Of a DNA stretch of 64,000 nt, positions 35,541 through 45,152 are shown in pieces (the stretch's first letter is position 1; every line of letters begins with the position of its first letter). Origin of the DNA: Planctomycetaceae bacterium (GTDB lineage Bacteria > Planctomycetota > Planctomycetia > Planctomycetales > Planctomycetaceae). Made by a program: the position numbers and the translations under genes. The notes under the pieces were generated by a model that was not told where the DNA came from, ran no database searches, and saw only the letters and a program-made list of their open reading frames with translations. Location: positions 1 through 64,000 of the forward strand of contig JACKHO010000003.1 of NCBI GenBank assembly GCA_020638955.1. Direction: 5' to 3'.

Positions 35541-38354
35541 CTAGTCATCAAGAGACCGCTTGCGTTCCTCAATGCGGAACGCTTCCAACAAATCGCCCTC
35601 TTTCACATCGTTGAAACCATCCAGACGAATACCGCACTCGTAGCCTTCGCGAACTTCCCGGGCATCGTCCTTTTCTCGTCGCAACGAAGCGATGCCATAG
35701 TCGTTCAGGATTTTCTGGTCACGAATGACGTGCACGCGGTTGTTACGTTCAATGCTTCCGTTCAACACCCGACAACCAGCAATGGTTCCCGTACGGCTGA
35801 TACTGAATGTTCGCAGTACCAGTGCTCGTCCAGTTGCCACCTCCACGCGTTCGGGAGCCAGAAGACCTTCGAGGGCCTGACGAATTTCATCAGTGACGTT
35901 GTAAATGATGTTATAGCGGCGAATATCTACGCCTTCTTTGATCGCCAACGACTCCGCACGATCTTCCGCGATCACGTGGAAGGCGACGATAATGGCGCCG
36001 GATGAGGCTGCGAGATAAACATCGCTTTCGTTTACGCCCCCCACGCCTTCGTGCAGAATTTTGATTTGCACTTCGTCGTGTTCGAAGCGTTCCAGTTCCA
36101 TTCGCAACGCTTCGATGGAGCCAGGGGTGTCCGCCTTGATGATGATGGGCAGGTCCTTCAACTGACCATCACGAATGGCGAAGAACTGATCCAGCGTAAC
36201 AGGGCCGCCTCGCCGCGCCAGGGTTTCGGCTCGTCCGCGAAGTTGACGGTCATCCGCCACTTCGCGCGCTTTTTCAATGCTGGGCATGACGAACAACTGC
36301 GCTCCGGCACCGGGAACGCCGTCCAGACCGGCGATTTTGACGGGAGTGGACGGAGGTGCTTCGATGAGTTCCTCGTCTTTGTCCGTGTACATGGTGCGGA
36401 CGCGACCAATGGTGTTGCCGCAGAGGACAACATCGCCCACTTTCAGTGTACCGCGACGCACAATCACCCATGCGAGTGGACCGCGTCCTTCGTCTAGGAA
36501 GGCTTCCAGGCACACGCCTTCAGCAGGAATGTCCGTCGGGGCCTGAAGGTCCTGAATTTCGGCTGTGAGCAACAATGTTTCCAACAGGTCGTCAATGCCA
36601 GTCCCTTTGAGTGCGGACACGCGAATGACTTCAACGTCGCCGCCCCACTCCTGAGGCTGAATGCCGTGGTGGGACAAATCGGTCAGCACCTTCATTTCGT
36701 TTGCCGATGGCAAATCGATTTTGTTCATGGCGACCACAATGGGGACACCAGCAGCCTTCGCGTGGCTGATGCATTCCACGGTTTGTGGCATCACTCCGTC
36801 GTCTGCCGCGACGACGAGCACGATGATGTCGGTAACGTTGGCACCGCGGGCACGCATTTCACCAAACGCGGCGTGACCAGGGGTGTCGACGAACGTGATC
36901 TTCTGGCCGTTGTGTTCGACTTGATACGCGGCAATGTGCTGCGTAATCCCACCGGCTTCGCCGGCAGCCACGTTACCTTTACGGATGGTATCGACCAGCG
37001 TTGTCTTTCCGTGATCGACGTGTCCGAGTACGGTAATAATGGGCGGTCGCAATGTAAGCGGTGAGTCGAATTCACTCCGTTCGAAGCGGGCGGTCAACGC
37101 GTCCTCCATGCTGTTTTCGCGTTGGATTTTCAAATCAACGCCCAATTCCATGGCAACTTCCATCGCGAGTTCGTCGGTGAGACTATCGTTGATGGTTGCC
37201 ATCATCCCTTCAGACTTGAAGAGGATGGTTTGGATTTCTTTTGCCGGACGTCCAGTTGCTTCAGACAAAGAGCGAACTGTAATCGGAGACTCGACAGTTG
37301 CCTCCGACTTCAATTCCACCGGGCCACTTCGCCGGTGTCGCTTGTGCGACTTGACGATGACGGCTTCGTCTTCCTCGGAACCGCGACGGCGCTGCCGACC
37401 ACGGCGACGCTGGGCACGCGCGCCCTCCAGGCTGAGACCGCCGGGACGACCGCCACGACGCTTGTCATCTTCCTCGTCGGGCTCCTCGTTACCGCGACGA
37501 GCGGGCTCATCGCGCTTGCGAAGAATCTCAGAGAGCTTATTGTTTCGAAGCACATCACCGGTCAGAGCAAGGTCAGGCTTTTGCACTGGTCCCTGATGCT
37601 CTTTGGCGGGTGTTGCGAGCTTGAAGTTTGTGGCCTTGGCAAGTCCGGGCAGCACTGGCCCTTTCTTTTCCTTTTCTTTTTCGCGCTCACGACGCCGGGC
37701 CGCGAGGCGACTTTCCGTGTCGCGGACATTACCGCGGGCCTGCATTTCCCGAATGCCACCAAAGCCGCCAATGCCCGTTGGCGCGATATAGTCATCGCGG
37801 CTCATGGGCGAGGCGCCGTCATCTGCACTCGCAGGTTCGACGTCCGCACTACCTTCTGTCGGCGAGGCAACAGGCTCTACTGGAGATGCACTAACCTCGG
37901 CCGGCGCCTCCGCCGCAACAACCGGAGCCTCAGGCTCAACGATTGGCACGTCTTCGGTCGGCGCTGGAGAAGCTTCCTCGATTGACGCTGGTGTTTCAAC
38001 GACTTCGGCTGAAGGTGCTGCTGCTTCAGCAACTGCAGACTCGGTTACCGGTACGGCCGATGGACGCTGGGGAGGACGGCGCGCCGCAGGAGAAGGCGCC
38101 AGGTCGCGCATTTCACGCGGCGCCATCGGACGTTCCATGGCAGACTCTTTTTGAGGAGTCTTCTTGGAATCATCAGTCGAAGCACCCTTGCCCTTCATAT
38201 GAGCAAGCAACACATCGCGTTCGGTTGGCGTAATTGCCGCGAGGGCAGACGCCTTCACGTCAATTCCCGCATCCAGACAGTGTTGGATTAACTCCTTACT
38301 GTCGATGTCGAGTTCTTTGGACAATGCGAAGATACGAATCTTCAATCGAGACAC
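35541..38354 (-). CDS. infB: Translation initiation factor IF-2
   Basis: IF-2 brings initiator tRNA to the 30S subunit and joins the 50S subunit using GTP. The protein of about 937 residues has an IF2-N domain (KIRIFALSKELDIDSKELI), a long Pro/Ala/Glu-rich and Arg-rich disordered middle (about 60-350), a second IF2-N-like segment (VRSLSEATGRPAKEIQTILF), and the GTPase with G1 GHVDHGKTTL, G3 DTPGH and G4 NKID. No ATG fits the N-terminus: GTG 38354 or TTG 38345 is the likely start, both without a clear ribosome site. Confidence 0.95.
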   Translation of the reverse strand: MSRLKIRIFALSKELDIDSKELIQHCLDAGIDVKASALAAITPTERDVLLAHMKGKGASTDDSKKTPQKESAMERPMAPREMRDLAPSPAARRPPQRPSAVPVTESAVAEAAAPSAEVVETPASIEEASPAPTEDVPIVEPEAPVVAAEAPAEVSASPVEPVASPTEGSADVEPASADDGASPMSRDDYIAPTGIGGFGGIREMQARGNVRDTESRLAARRREREKEKEKKGPVLPGLAKATNFKLATPAKEHQGPVQKPDLALTGDVLRNNKLSEILRKRDEPARRGNEEPDEEDDKRRGGRPGGLSLEGARAQRRRGRQRRRGSEEDEAVIVKSHKRHRRSGPVELKSEATVESPITVRSLSEATGRPAKEIQTILFKSEGMMATINDSLTDELAMEVAMELGVDLKIQRENSMEDALTARFERSEFDSPLTLRPPIITVLGHVDHGKTTLVDTIRKGNVAAGEAGGITQHIAAYQVEHNGQKITFVDTPGHAAFGEMRARGANVTDIIVLVVAADDGVMPQTVECISHAKAAGVPIVVAMNKIDLPSANEMKVLTDLSHHGIQPQEWGGDVEVIRVSALKGTGIDDLLETLLLTAEIQDLQAPTDIPAEGVCLEAFLDEGRGPLAWVIVRRGTLKVGDVVLCGNTIGRVRTMYTDKDEELIEAPPSTPVKIAGLDGVPGAGAQLFVMPSIEKAREVADDRQLRGRAETLARRGGPVTLDQFFAIRDGQLKDLPIIIKADTPGSIEALRMELERFEHDEVQIKILHEGVGGVNESDVYLAASSGAIIVAFHVIAEDRAESLAIKEGVDIRRYNIIYNVTDEIRQALEGLLAPERVEVATGRALVLRTFSISRTGTIAGCRVLNGSIERNNRVHVIRDQKILNDYGIASLRREKDDAREVREGYECGIRLDGFNDVKEGDLLEAFRIEERKRSLDD

Positions 38355-38521
38355 CCAAACAGTGAAAAACCTTAAATACGGTGACTGAGGCAAATCTCAG
38401 TTCGCGTACCGTCCCAAGCGAATTAATCACTCAGGACGCATAACCTTCGGTTCGCAAAAAGCGTTCCGAATACACAATCATTTACGGGTCGTTACAGCAT
38501 CAGATAGTAGTCGCAAGGTTG

Positions 38522-39922
38522 CTACTCCACCGATGCCTCCCCCTCCTTGGCGGCTTCTTCCGAAGCAACTCCATTCGTCTCCGCATCAGCAGATTCGAGT
38601 TCGCCATCGCCTTCTTCCTCGGGCGATTCCTCAACGTTTTCCGCTTTGGCCTGTTCGTCGTCTGATTCGACGAGTGACTCACCAGTCATGGCGTCCAGCT
38701 CGGCGGCTTCACGCTCAACACGTTTCGCTTCGCGTTCAATTTGCTTGCGACGTTCCGCTTCTTCTTCTTCACGTTCCGCTTGAGCCTCTGCCTGTTCGAC
38801 AATGGCGTAACACTCTTCGTCACCCAATCCACTCAACTCGCGGAGATGGTCCGGCTCAATGACGGACAAGTCGTCGTAACTGAAGAAGCCTTGCGAAACC
38901 AGTGCTTCAGCCAAATCATCGCTGACGTGTTCGATTTGACAGAACGCGGTAATCGAACGCTCCAACTGATCGTCCAATTCATCGCGAGTCATCACTTCGA
39001 TGTCCCAACCGACCAGTTTCGAGGCGAGGCGAACGTTTTGCCCCTTCTTGCCAATCGCCAGAGACAACTGGTCTTCACGCACCAGCACAATCACGCGGCC
39101 CAGCATGGGACAGAGGATGACATCCTCCACCTCAGATGGCTGAAGCGCGTTTGGGATAAGTACTTGCAGTGAATCGTTCCAGCGAACAATGTCGATCCGT
39201 TCGCCGTTCAATTCGTCAACAATTGTCTTAATACGCGACCCACGCACGCCAACACATGCGCCGACACAGTCAATGCTGTTGTCATAGCAGGCCACCGCCA
39301 CTTTCGAACGATAGCCAGCTTCGCGAGCCAGCGAACGCACTTCGATGATGCGTTCGGAAACTTCCGGGATTTCCACCTCAAACAAGCGGCGAACAAGGTC
39401 GGGATGATTCCGTGACAGCACTACCTTAATGCGGCTGCCCGCCTTGCGAACCTCCAGAACCGTCGCACGAACTCGATCGTTCACGCGGTACGTTTCGCCT
39501 GGGATTTGCTCGCTGCGAGGCAGAATGGCTTCCACCTTCCCCAGGTTCACCGAAGCTACACCGTGATCGACGCGAGTAACCACACCGTTTACAAGGTGCG
39601 TTCGCAATTCGTTGAATTCGTCGAAGAGCGAATCTCGCTCTGCTTCACGAATCTTTTGAATCATCACTTGCTTGGCTGTCTGGGCCGCAATTCGACCGAG
39701 CAGATCGCCCAACTCATCTGGGGGCAGCGGTTTATGATCAACGTTGGCAGAGACATCACCTGTAATGCGGTCGATGTCGACCACAATGTCACGATCTTCG
39801 CCGTAATGTTTCCTGGCAGCAGACAGAATAGCGGCTTCAATCCCACCAAAAATGATTTCCTGGTCGATTCCTTTGTCGCGATGCATCGCATCGACAATTC
39901 GCAAAATCTCTGGGCCGTTCAT
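38522..39922 (-). CDS. nusA: Transcription elongation/antitermination factor NusA
   Basis: NusA binds RNA polymerase and affects pausing, termination and antitermination. The 466-residue protein has the N-terminal domain (MNGPEILRIVDAMHRDKGID), an S1 domain (VVTRVDHGVASVNLGKVEAIL), two KH domains (CVGVRGSRIKTIVDELNGERIDIV and LAIGKKGQNVRLASKL) and a C-terminal acidic, Glu/Ala-rich tail from about 380. The start is ATG 39922. It heads the nusA-infB-rbfA cluster; rimP, which precedes nusA in many bacteria, is absent here. Confidence 0.95.
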   Translation of the reverse strand: MNGPEILRIVDAMHRDKGIDQEIIFGGIEAAILSAARKHYGEDRDIVVDIDRITGDVSANVDHKPLPPDELGDLLGRIAAQTAKQVMIQKIREAERDSLFDEFNELRTHLVNGVVTRVDHGVASVNLGKVEAILPRSEQIPGETYRVNDRVRATVLEVRKAGSRIKVVLSRNHPDLVRRLFEVEIPEVSERIIEVRSLAREAGYRSKVAVACYDNSIDCVGACVGVRGSRIKTIVDELNGERIDIVRWNDSLQVLIPNALQPSEVEDVILCPMLGRVIVLVREDQLSLAIGKKGQNVRLASKLVGWDIEVMTRDELDDQLERSITAFCQIEHVSDDLAEALVSQGFFSYDDLSVIEPDHLRELSGLGDEECYAIVEQAEAQAEREEEEAERRKQIEREAKRVEREAAELDAMTGESLVESDDEQAKAENVEESPEEEGDGELESADAETNGVASEEAAKEGEASVE

Positions 39923-40351
39923 GCCTGATGCTACCACAGGGTAAAAAAAAAGCGGGCTCTAATGTCCCACTTTAATTGCGCCAGTCTCATCTGAAGTCCG
40001 TCAACTCAGCGTCGCCAACCAGAGATTTCTCCCCAGTCAACACCGAGCACCGGACGTCTGTTACGCCAATGCCTTACATGAGCTGCCTCTTTCTGGATGT
40101 CCGCCAAGAGCAGACAGATTTCAGAACATACCGGCGCAATACCGGTCGGATCGTCCCACACATTATGATCCAGCCCCTCGTCTGTCAAGTTGCTGGGCTG
40201 TTAAGTCACTATGAGTTTTGGAGATGCCCACCGCTACTACAGGTATTCGGTGCAGAGAGCGTTTAGGTACGCATGTGGTGCAGTTGTACAGGTTCCTCGC
40301 AACACGTTGGCACAGAGTTGGAACGGATTGTAGAATGACGTGACACCAATT
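39923..40351. other. Intergenic region between nusA and tRNA-Gly
   Basis: About 430 bases between divergent genes. It must hold promoters for nusA and the tRNA. One 60-codon open frame (40006-40188, minus) has no recognisable features. Nothing else seen. Confidence 0.45.
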
Positions 40352-40424
40352 GCGGGTGTAGCTCAGTTGGCAGAGCGTTAGCTTCCCAAGCTGAAGGCCG
40401 TGGGTTCGAACCCCATCACCCGCT
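40352..40424 (+). tRNA. tRNA-Gly (anticodon CCC)
   Basis: The 73-base gene folds as a full cloverleaf: acceptor GCGGGTG / CACCCGC, D-stem GCTC/GAGC, anticodon loop TTCCCAA with CCC at 40385-40387, and T-loop GGGTTCGAACCCC. It decodes GGG. CCA is not encoded. The 3' half from the anticodon loop is the attachment core of the adjoining integrated element, which has restored the tRNA. Confidence 0.96.
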
Positions 40425-42015
40425 CTTCGTCGGCCTCGTTGTCCCCAACAGACAACGGGGCCTTTTTCGTGTCAGGCATTGACGTTACGGCGACACCATC
40501 GGAAACAGGCTTCAATTGGGCTGAAGGCAGTGGATTGCCCTCGACTGCCCCCAATTGCCTTGGTTGCCCTAGTTTTGGTGCAACATTTGGTGCAACGGCG
40601 CCGCCGGTCGTTCCTGTCGCCCGCTCCTGACTCATTGGGTTGGAGCCATCCAGCGGGATCGAGGGCAGGTTTGTGAGTGCCCCATGAACGTCCAGCAGCT
40701 TCGGGTCCGTGTAGACCTGCATCGTCAGACTGATATCGCTGTGACGCATGGCCGCTTGCGCAGTTCGAGGGGCGACACCTTCACAACTCAGCATGGTGCC
40801 GAAGGTGTGCCGCAAGGAGTGAACATCGATGGTCCGCCCGCGTTCATCGGTCTTGGGTATCCCAGCGGCGGCCAAATCTCGGTTCAACACTTTGACCAGA
40901 CCGGCAGGCACGTCGAAGAGTGGAAGTTCTCGCACCTCTTGCGAAGGCTGCATCGACAACACAATCGGCGATTCTTCCCCGCGTCGCTTGGTGTCAATCC
41001 ACTGTCGCAAGTCGGCAGCCAATTCTGGCTGAAGGGGAATCTCGGCACCCGTCCGGTTCTTTTCGTCGGCTGCAGCGAGTTCAATGAATGGCGTCGCCCC
41101 ATCGAGGTGAACTTGCCCCAGCGTCAAGGATGTCAGTTCTCCCAAGCGTAAGCCGGTCAGGACCAGCGTTTTGTAAATCAGGGCTCGTTCCCAGCCCAGA
41201 ATTTCCAGTTTATACCGGAAATTCGGTGAGACGTTGGCGCGGAGCTTCCCTTTGTTGCGGCCGCGCCGAATCATCAGGGCTTCATCTAGGGGACGCTTCA
41301 TCGCTGCTGCAATGAGACGTCTAATCTCATCCAGCGTCAACGCCCGACGTTGACGTCGCTTGTCGACCTTCTCATTGGCCTTCTGAACCCGCACGAACGG
41401 ATTCGCCATCGACCGGCGACTCAGGACGCACCAATTCGCGAAGGCCGAAATGGCCGACAGGTGTCGATTCCGCGTTCGGGCTCCCATTCCAGACTTTTCC
41501 GCAGCGAGCATCCAACGTTCCATTTTCTCGGCTGACAGGTCCGTCAGTCGCCGAATTCGGCAATCCAGCTTCAACTTGTCGAGGCAGTCTTTCACGTTCC
41601 GTCGATGCCGAGGGGATGTCTGTTGCGCCTCCAGGTGAATGAGATAGGCCGCAACGTGCTCATCCAGTGGCGTCAACTGGTGATCGGATATCGCATCTTC
41701 TTCGGCGGTAATCACGTTAGACCGAACCAACTCTGCCCGACGTTCCAGGTCCTTCAGTACCGCTGTCGCCGCCTGTTTGTCTCGGCAACGCGTTGCAACA
41801 TCCCGGACGATGCCCTCTCCGTCGCGGTACTTCGCGTAGTACGTCGATGACCGACAGAGAATTCGGTTGCTTCCGTCTCGACCGGCGGTGACCGGTGCCG
41901 ATTTCAGCTTCCCGCGTCCGTCTCTCCATTGTGCGACATCTTCTCCATTCTTCTGGACAATCTCAGCGCCGGCTGGCAGCGGTCGCGTCGTTTGTTTGCG
42001 GTAGATCGATCCCAT
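40378..42015 (-). CDS. Tyrosine recombinase (integrase) of the element
   Basis: The 545-residue enzyme cuts and joins the att cores. It has a SAM-like N-terminal core-binding domain (about 120-215) and a catalytic domain with TGLRLGELTSL (first Arg), HSLRHTFGT (His-x-x-Arg), RHSDISLTM (second His) and VYTD (nucleophile Tyr). Its last 17 residues, with GFEPTAF, are the antisense of the tRNA 3' half and its terminator; the stop lies within the tRNA gene. The start follows the XRE stop directly (TAAATG). In the excised circle the frame would continue for 67 other residues (see findings). Confidence 0.93.
   Translation of the reverse strand: MGSIYRKQTTRPLPAGAEIVQKNGEDVAQWRDGRGKLKSAPVTAGRDGSNRILCRSSTYYAKYRDGEGIVRDVATRCRDKQAATAVLKDLERRAELVRSNVITAEEDAISDHQLTPLDEHVAAYLIHLEAQQTSPRHRRNVKDCLDKLKLDCRIRRLTDLSAEKMERWMLAAEKSGMGARTRNRHLSAISAFANWCVLSRRSMANPFVRVQKANEKVDKRRQRRALTLDEIRRLIAAAMKRPLDEALMIRRGRNKGKLRANVSPNFRYKLEILGWERALIYKTLVLTGLRLGELTSLTLGQVHLDGATPFIELAAADEKNRTGAEIPLQPELAADLRQWIDTKRRGEESPIVLSMQPSQEVRELPLFDVPAGLVKVLNRDLAAAGIPKTDERGRTIDVHSLRHTFGTMLSCEGVAPRTAQAAMRHSDISLTMQVYTDPKLLDVHGALTNLPSIPLDGSNPMSQERATGTTGGAVAPNVAPKLGQPRQLGAVEGNPLPSAQLKPVSDGVAVTSMPDTKKAPLSVGDNEADEERVMGFEPTAFSLGS
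40383..40430. repeat. attL core, 48-bp direct repeat
   Basis: This 48-base block runs from the tRNA anticodon loop to 6 bases past the tRNA end and is repeated without mismatch at 53960-54007. Together they bound an element of 13,577 bases. The integrase gene reads through this core on the minus strand. Confidence 0.95.
40432..40467 (+). terminator. tRNA-Gly terminator supplied by the element
   Basis: Stem GGCCTCGTTGTC (40432-40443) pairs with GACAACGGGGCC (40451-40462) and is followed by TTTTT. It ends tRNA transcription. A close relative, with the same stem design, lies after the attR core at 54010-54043. Confidence 0.85.
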
Positions 42016-42228
42016 TTATCGCTCCTCATCGCGTGCCAGCTTCAATGCCAGGTATTCGCAGAGCACGTCGATTTTCTCCAGCGACAATCCCTGCGCCCCG
42101 GACATGAATTTGCTGAGCAGTGATTGCGAAACTCCGGTGTCGCGCCAAATCTTGTAGCGCGTGATGCCGCTTTCGCGGATGAGTGTCCGCAGTTGGTCGC
42201 TCAAGGGGCTTCGCTGCTTTCGTGCCAT
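42016..42228 (-). CDS. XRE-family helix-turn-helix regulator
   Basis: The 70-residue protein is a single lambda-repressor-like HTH: LRTLIRESGITRYKIWRDTG followed by the recognition helix region VSQSLLSKFMSGAQGLSLEKI. Its stop is directly followed by the integrase ATG, so the two are co-translated. It probably controls the element's int genes by binding the repeated sites upstream at 42317-42413. Start ATG 42228 is chosen because a longer frame runs through those sites. Confidence 0.88.
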   Translation of the reverse strand: MARKQRSPLSDQLRTLIRESGITRYKIWRDTGVSQSLLSKFMSGAQGLSLEKIDVLCEYLALKLARDEER

Positions 42229-42316
42229 CGACTTATCAGCCTTTTGTGGTTTCCAGTGTGGAAAGCATATCACCGAAATGTGCGTCAGAACAGACTGAAC
42301 TTTTCCCGTCCCCTTA

Positions 42317-42413
42317 AACTGGCCACCTTCGGCTAAAATGTACCGAAGGTGGTCAGTTCGAAATACGCTCAAATCGCATGTTTGGTGCGGTCCGAACCGA
42401 AGGTGGTCAGTTC
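42317..42413. promoter_or_regulatory. Three copies of a 16-17 bp site (operator or iteron)
   Basis: CCGAAGGTGGTCAGTTC occurs at 42343-42359 and again at 42397-42413, exactly alike and 54 bases apart. An inverted copy with one change (AACTGGCCACCTTCGG) lies at 42317-42332, making a palindrome with the first copy around a 10-base centre. They lie between the end of the RepA-like gene and the XRE start, suiting XRE autoregulation or replication-protein binding. Confidence 0.7.
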
Positions 42414-42431
42414 ACAGTGGGGCAGGGCTTC

Positions 42432-43976
42432 TCAGCAGGACGGTAGGCTCCATTCCCAACCGTCCTCAAAGTCCAGTTTCTTGACGACAACCTTCAGTTT
42501 CACCTTTGCGCGCTGCAAAGTCTTTTCCGCAATCTTCGCAGCCGTTGCCTCAGTGCGAAGGACGCTCACTTTAAGCGGGCCATTGGCCAGGGTCGACTTG
42601 AGCCACTCCATTGCGGCTTTCACCTTCGAGCCGCGCCGAGTCGGCTGCTTTGTCGATGTGAACAAGTCCTGTGCCTTCATCCGGACTGGGTCCTTTGACC
42701 ACTCCAGGTACGGCAGGCCGTTCCCTTTTGAGCAAACCGCGTAGCGCATTCCCCGACTGTCGATTTCCAAATTGTTCTTTATGGGAAGCATCAACCGGGC
42801 GCCGTCAACTTTGGGATCAGCATCAACGAGGTAAGCCGCGCGGGCCACGGCAACGAATGCCATGCTGCCGGACGTCCGCTGAATCGCTGAAACATTTCCC
42901 GACTTATTCAGGTGCGTTACCAGCAGGATTGCCACACCCAAACGCGATGCCAGCATCGCCAATGGGTCCAGCACCGAACGCACATCGGCATTCTTGTGGG
43001 AGTCCGTGTTACCCAGATAGCTGGTAACCGGGTCAATGATCACCAACCGACAATTGGGGGTTTCGCGAATGGCGGTTTCCAAATGCGACAGGTCGGTCGT
43101 CAGGCAAACGGAGCGTTCCTTTTGACGGCTTCCGGCAATGACAATTGACTGCAACAAGTTGATTCGCGAAACATCGGCGCCGGCGGCATCGAGCCGGGGT
43201 CGAATTGTATCGTCCGGGTCATCTTCGACCGTCAGCAGGACCGTTCCCCCGGGCTGGCCAATCGGTCGACCGTCTGGCCAACTTCCGCCAACACTCAATC
43301 GCGCGGCCAGGTCCATTGTCAGCAGCGACTTTCCCAAACCGGGATCGCCCGAAACGATGTTGAGTTTTCCGGCGGCCATCCAGGTCGGCCAAAGCCAGTC
43401 GACTGGCTTTGCGACCACATCCTGCATCTTGCGCAGATTGGGACGCTCGCGGCGACATGCGGTCCGGCTGCTTCCGGCAGGTAAATCGAGTTCGGCAACA
43501 ATCTCGTCCGGCGAACGTGTGCGATCTTGAGCGTCGCGCAGCAATTGCTGTCCTGAATTGATGAGCCGGCGCCGGCCGTCTTCTTCCAGCAGTCGGTCAA
43601 TGAAACGATCAATCATTATGGGGAGCGTGCAAACTTCCGTGCATTCCCGCAGCTCATGTCGAGCGTCAGTGCCCAGAACGGGCCATGCCTCCATACTTGT
43701 GACGGCAGCGGCGACAAGTTCGAGGTTCGCCTTTACAGCCTCGTTTCGGCCTGCTGCGGTCTCTTCTGCAGGCCGTTGAAGAACTCCCTGCGACCACAGA
43801 ATGTGAATCGTTTGAGCCAGCAGTCGCCGGCCGGAATGAAAGCAAAGTTCCGCGTCGAACCGCGTGTCGGTTGCTCCATTCAACAGGCAGCCAATCAAGC
43901 CACGCTCGGCTTCTACGTCTTGTGGCAACGATTCGTCGCCACGGGTATTGAGGTGTCGTTTGTTACTACGTATCAT
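42432..43976 (-). CDS. RepA-like replicative ATPase
   Basis: The 514-residue protein joins a DnaB-type N-terminal segment (LPQDVEAERGLIGCLL, residues about 17-32) to a RecA-fold ATPase of the RepA/AAA_25 group, with Walker A GDPGLGKS near 214-221 and Walker B LVIIDPVTSYL near 295-305, then GVAILLVTHLNK. The C-terminal 90 residues look like a winged-helix region. Such proteins act as hexameric helicases in small plasmids and integrated elements. It suggests the excised circle can replicate. Confidence 0.85.
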   Translation of the reverse strand: MIRSNKRHLNTRGDESLPQDVEAERGLIGCLLNGATDTRFDAELCFHSGRRLLAQTIHILWSQGVLQRPAEETAAGRNEAVKANLELVAAAVTSMEAWPVLGTDARHELRECTEVCTLPIMIDRFIDRLLEEDGRRRLINSGQQLLRDAQDRTRSPDEIVAELDLPAGSSRTACRRERPNLRKMQDVVAKPVDWLWPTWMAAGKLNIVSGDPGLGKSLLTMDLAARLSVGGSWPDGRPIGQPGGTVLLTVEDDPDDTIRPRLDAAGADVSRINLLQSIVIAGSRQKERSVCLTTDLSHLETAIRETPNCRLVIIDPVTSYLGNTDSHKNADVRSVLDPLAMLASRLGVAILLVTHLNKSGNVSAIQRTSGSMAFVAVARAAYLVDADPKVDGARLMLPIKNNLEIDSRGMRYAVCSKGNGLPYLEWSKDPVRMKAQDLFTSTKQPTRRGSKVKAAMEWLKSTLANGPLKVSVLRTEATAAKIAEKTLQRAKVKLKVVVKKLDFEDGWEWSLPSC

Positions 43977-44088
43977 CTGTAAAGTCCTTTGAAGTTGAGG
44001 CAGTGCACGGTTGAGCCTTGTCGCTGCCTTGGATTTGGAAATGTTGAAAATGGGGTGAGCCGATTGCAGTCGGCTGGCCCCGTTTTCA

Positions 44089-44310
44089 TTAGCGGCGGAC
44101 TACTGGACAGCCATCGGCAATCCATTGTTCAATTTCTGGTCGATGCCAGCGGACCAGCGTGGCCACCTTTCGTGGCGCCGGCATCTTGCCTGCATCAGAC
44201 AGCCGGTAGACAGTTCGCGGAGAACAGCCAAGCATTTCTGCGACGCGGTTAACGCTCAGCAGGACGCCTGCCTTGGGCTCGGCAACGGGGGAAGTGGTTT
44301 GTTCCGACAT
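44089..44310 (-). CDS. AlpA/Xis-like HTH DNA-binding protein
   Basis: The 73-residue protein has the MerR-like excisionase fold: LLSVNRVAEMLGCSPRTVYRL, then AGKMPAPRKV and VRWHRPEIEQWI. Such proteins bend DNA for excision or activate integrase genes. Start ATG 44310 gives the usual family length. It lies 112 bases ahead of the RepA-like gene. Confidence 0.88.
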   Translation of the reverse strand: MSEQTTSPVAEPKAGVLLSVNRVAEMLGCSPRTVYRLSDAGKMPAPRKVATLVRWHRPEIEQWIADGCPVVRR

Positions 44311-44510
44311 CAGTGAATCTCCCTTTCGAGTGGTGATGCGCTGGCACCATGCCAACGCGACTCGCGAATCCTCCATGCCATTCGGTCAGACAAAATGTTG
44401 AAACCCTATTTTGACCGAAAGATTTTTGTCCGGTTCTGCCGTCGCCCTGTGTATTCCCTGCCCGTCACCCGATGTCTATGTTCTCGATTAAGGTCAAATT
44501 CCCTTGACGC

Positions 44511-45152
44511 CTATTTGTCCGACCGCAGTTTCCACCGCATCAAGCTGTCGAGTTCCTTAACCGAAATGCCTTTGTCTTTGCAGAATTGCTTCTTTCCGGT
44601 TTTCGCTTCCTTCGCCTTGTTCCACTCGGCAATGATGTCGAGTCGACAAGCGGCCTCCGCGTCAGAAACGCGCAGCCGTCCCGGCTTGGCCTTCTGTCTC
44701 TTCGGGCGACAGGCATTCATGAGCCGGGCCAATTCGTTCACGGTTTTCCATGTGGCTCGCCATTCCCGTTGAAGAGGCGTCAGGAGAGCATCCCATTGCT
44801 TGCCGGGATACAACCGCTTTCGTCCGCCGTATTCCGGGCTGACAGTGGGCAGCCAATGCTGACTTAGCAGCAAATAGACATGCACCGCGTTCGATTCCCT
44901 TGCCCAGTGCGTGTCCGCTGCGAGGTTCTGCAGTTCCTCATCCATGCCCGTGTCGAATTGCAGAACCTCCGGCAGGTAGTCCATGAGGACGTAACCGGCT
45001 TCCTGATATGCCAGGTGAAGCAATCGACCAATTTCCTTTCGGCGCTCGCGGTCGTCGTTGCCAGACAACTCGGCAATGGACGTTTCCCGGTCTTGTATGT
45101 TCTTCACAATGACCTGCAGACGCTCCGCGCACTTTTGTCGACGTGTGGCCAT
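44511..45152 (-). CDS. Element-encoded hypothetical protein, 213 aa
   Basis: The protein is basic and helical. Its C-terminus (KKQFCKDKGISVKELDSLMRW, about 190-210) resembles a helix-turn-helix used for DNA binding. Residues 40-100 form a separate helical region. No known family recognised. It lies in the replication/integration half of the element, 200 bases ahead of the Xis-like gene. Confidence 0.65.
   Translation of the reverse strand: MATRRQKCAERLQVIVKNIQDRETSIAELSGNDDRERRKEIGRLLHLAYQEAGYVLMDYLPEVLQFDTGMDEELQNLAADTHWARESNAVHVYLLLSQHWLPTVSPEYGGRKRLYPGKQWDALLTPLQREWRATWKTVNELARLMNACRPKRQKAKPGRLRVSDAEAACRLDIIAEWNKAKEAKTGKKQFCKDKGISVKELDSLMRWKLRSDK

Noticed and set aside
40006..40188. 60-codon minus-strand frame upstream of nusA
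   Set aside because: No ribosome site, no recognisable motif, no partner gene; too little support to call.
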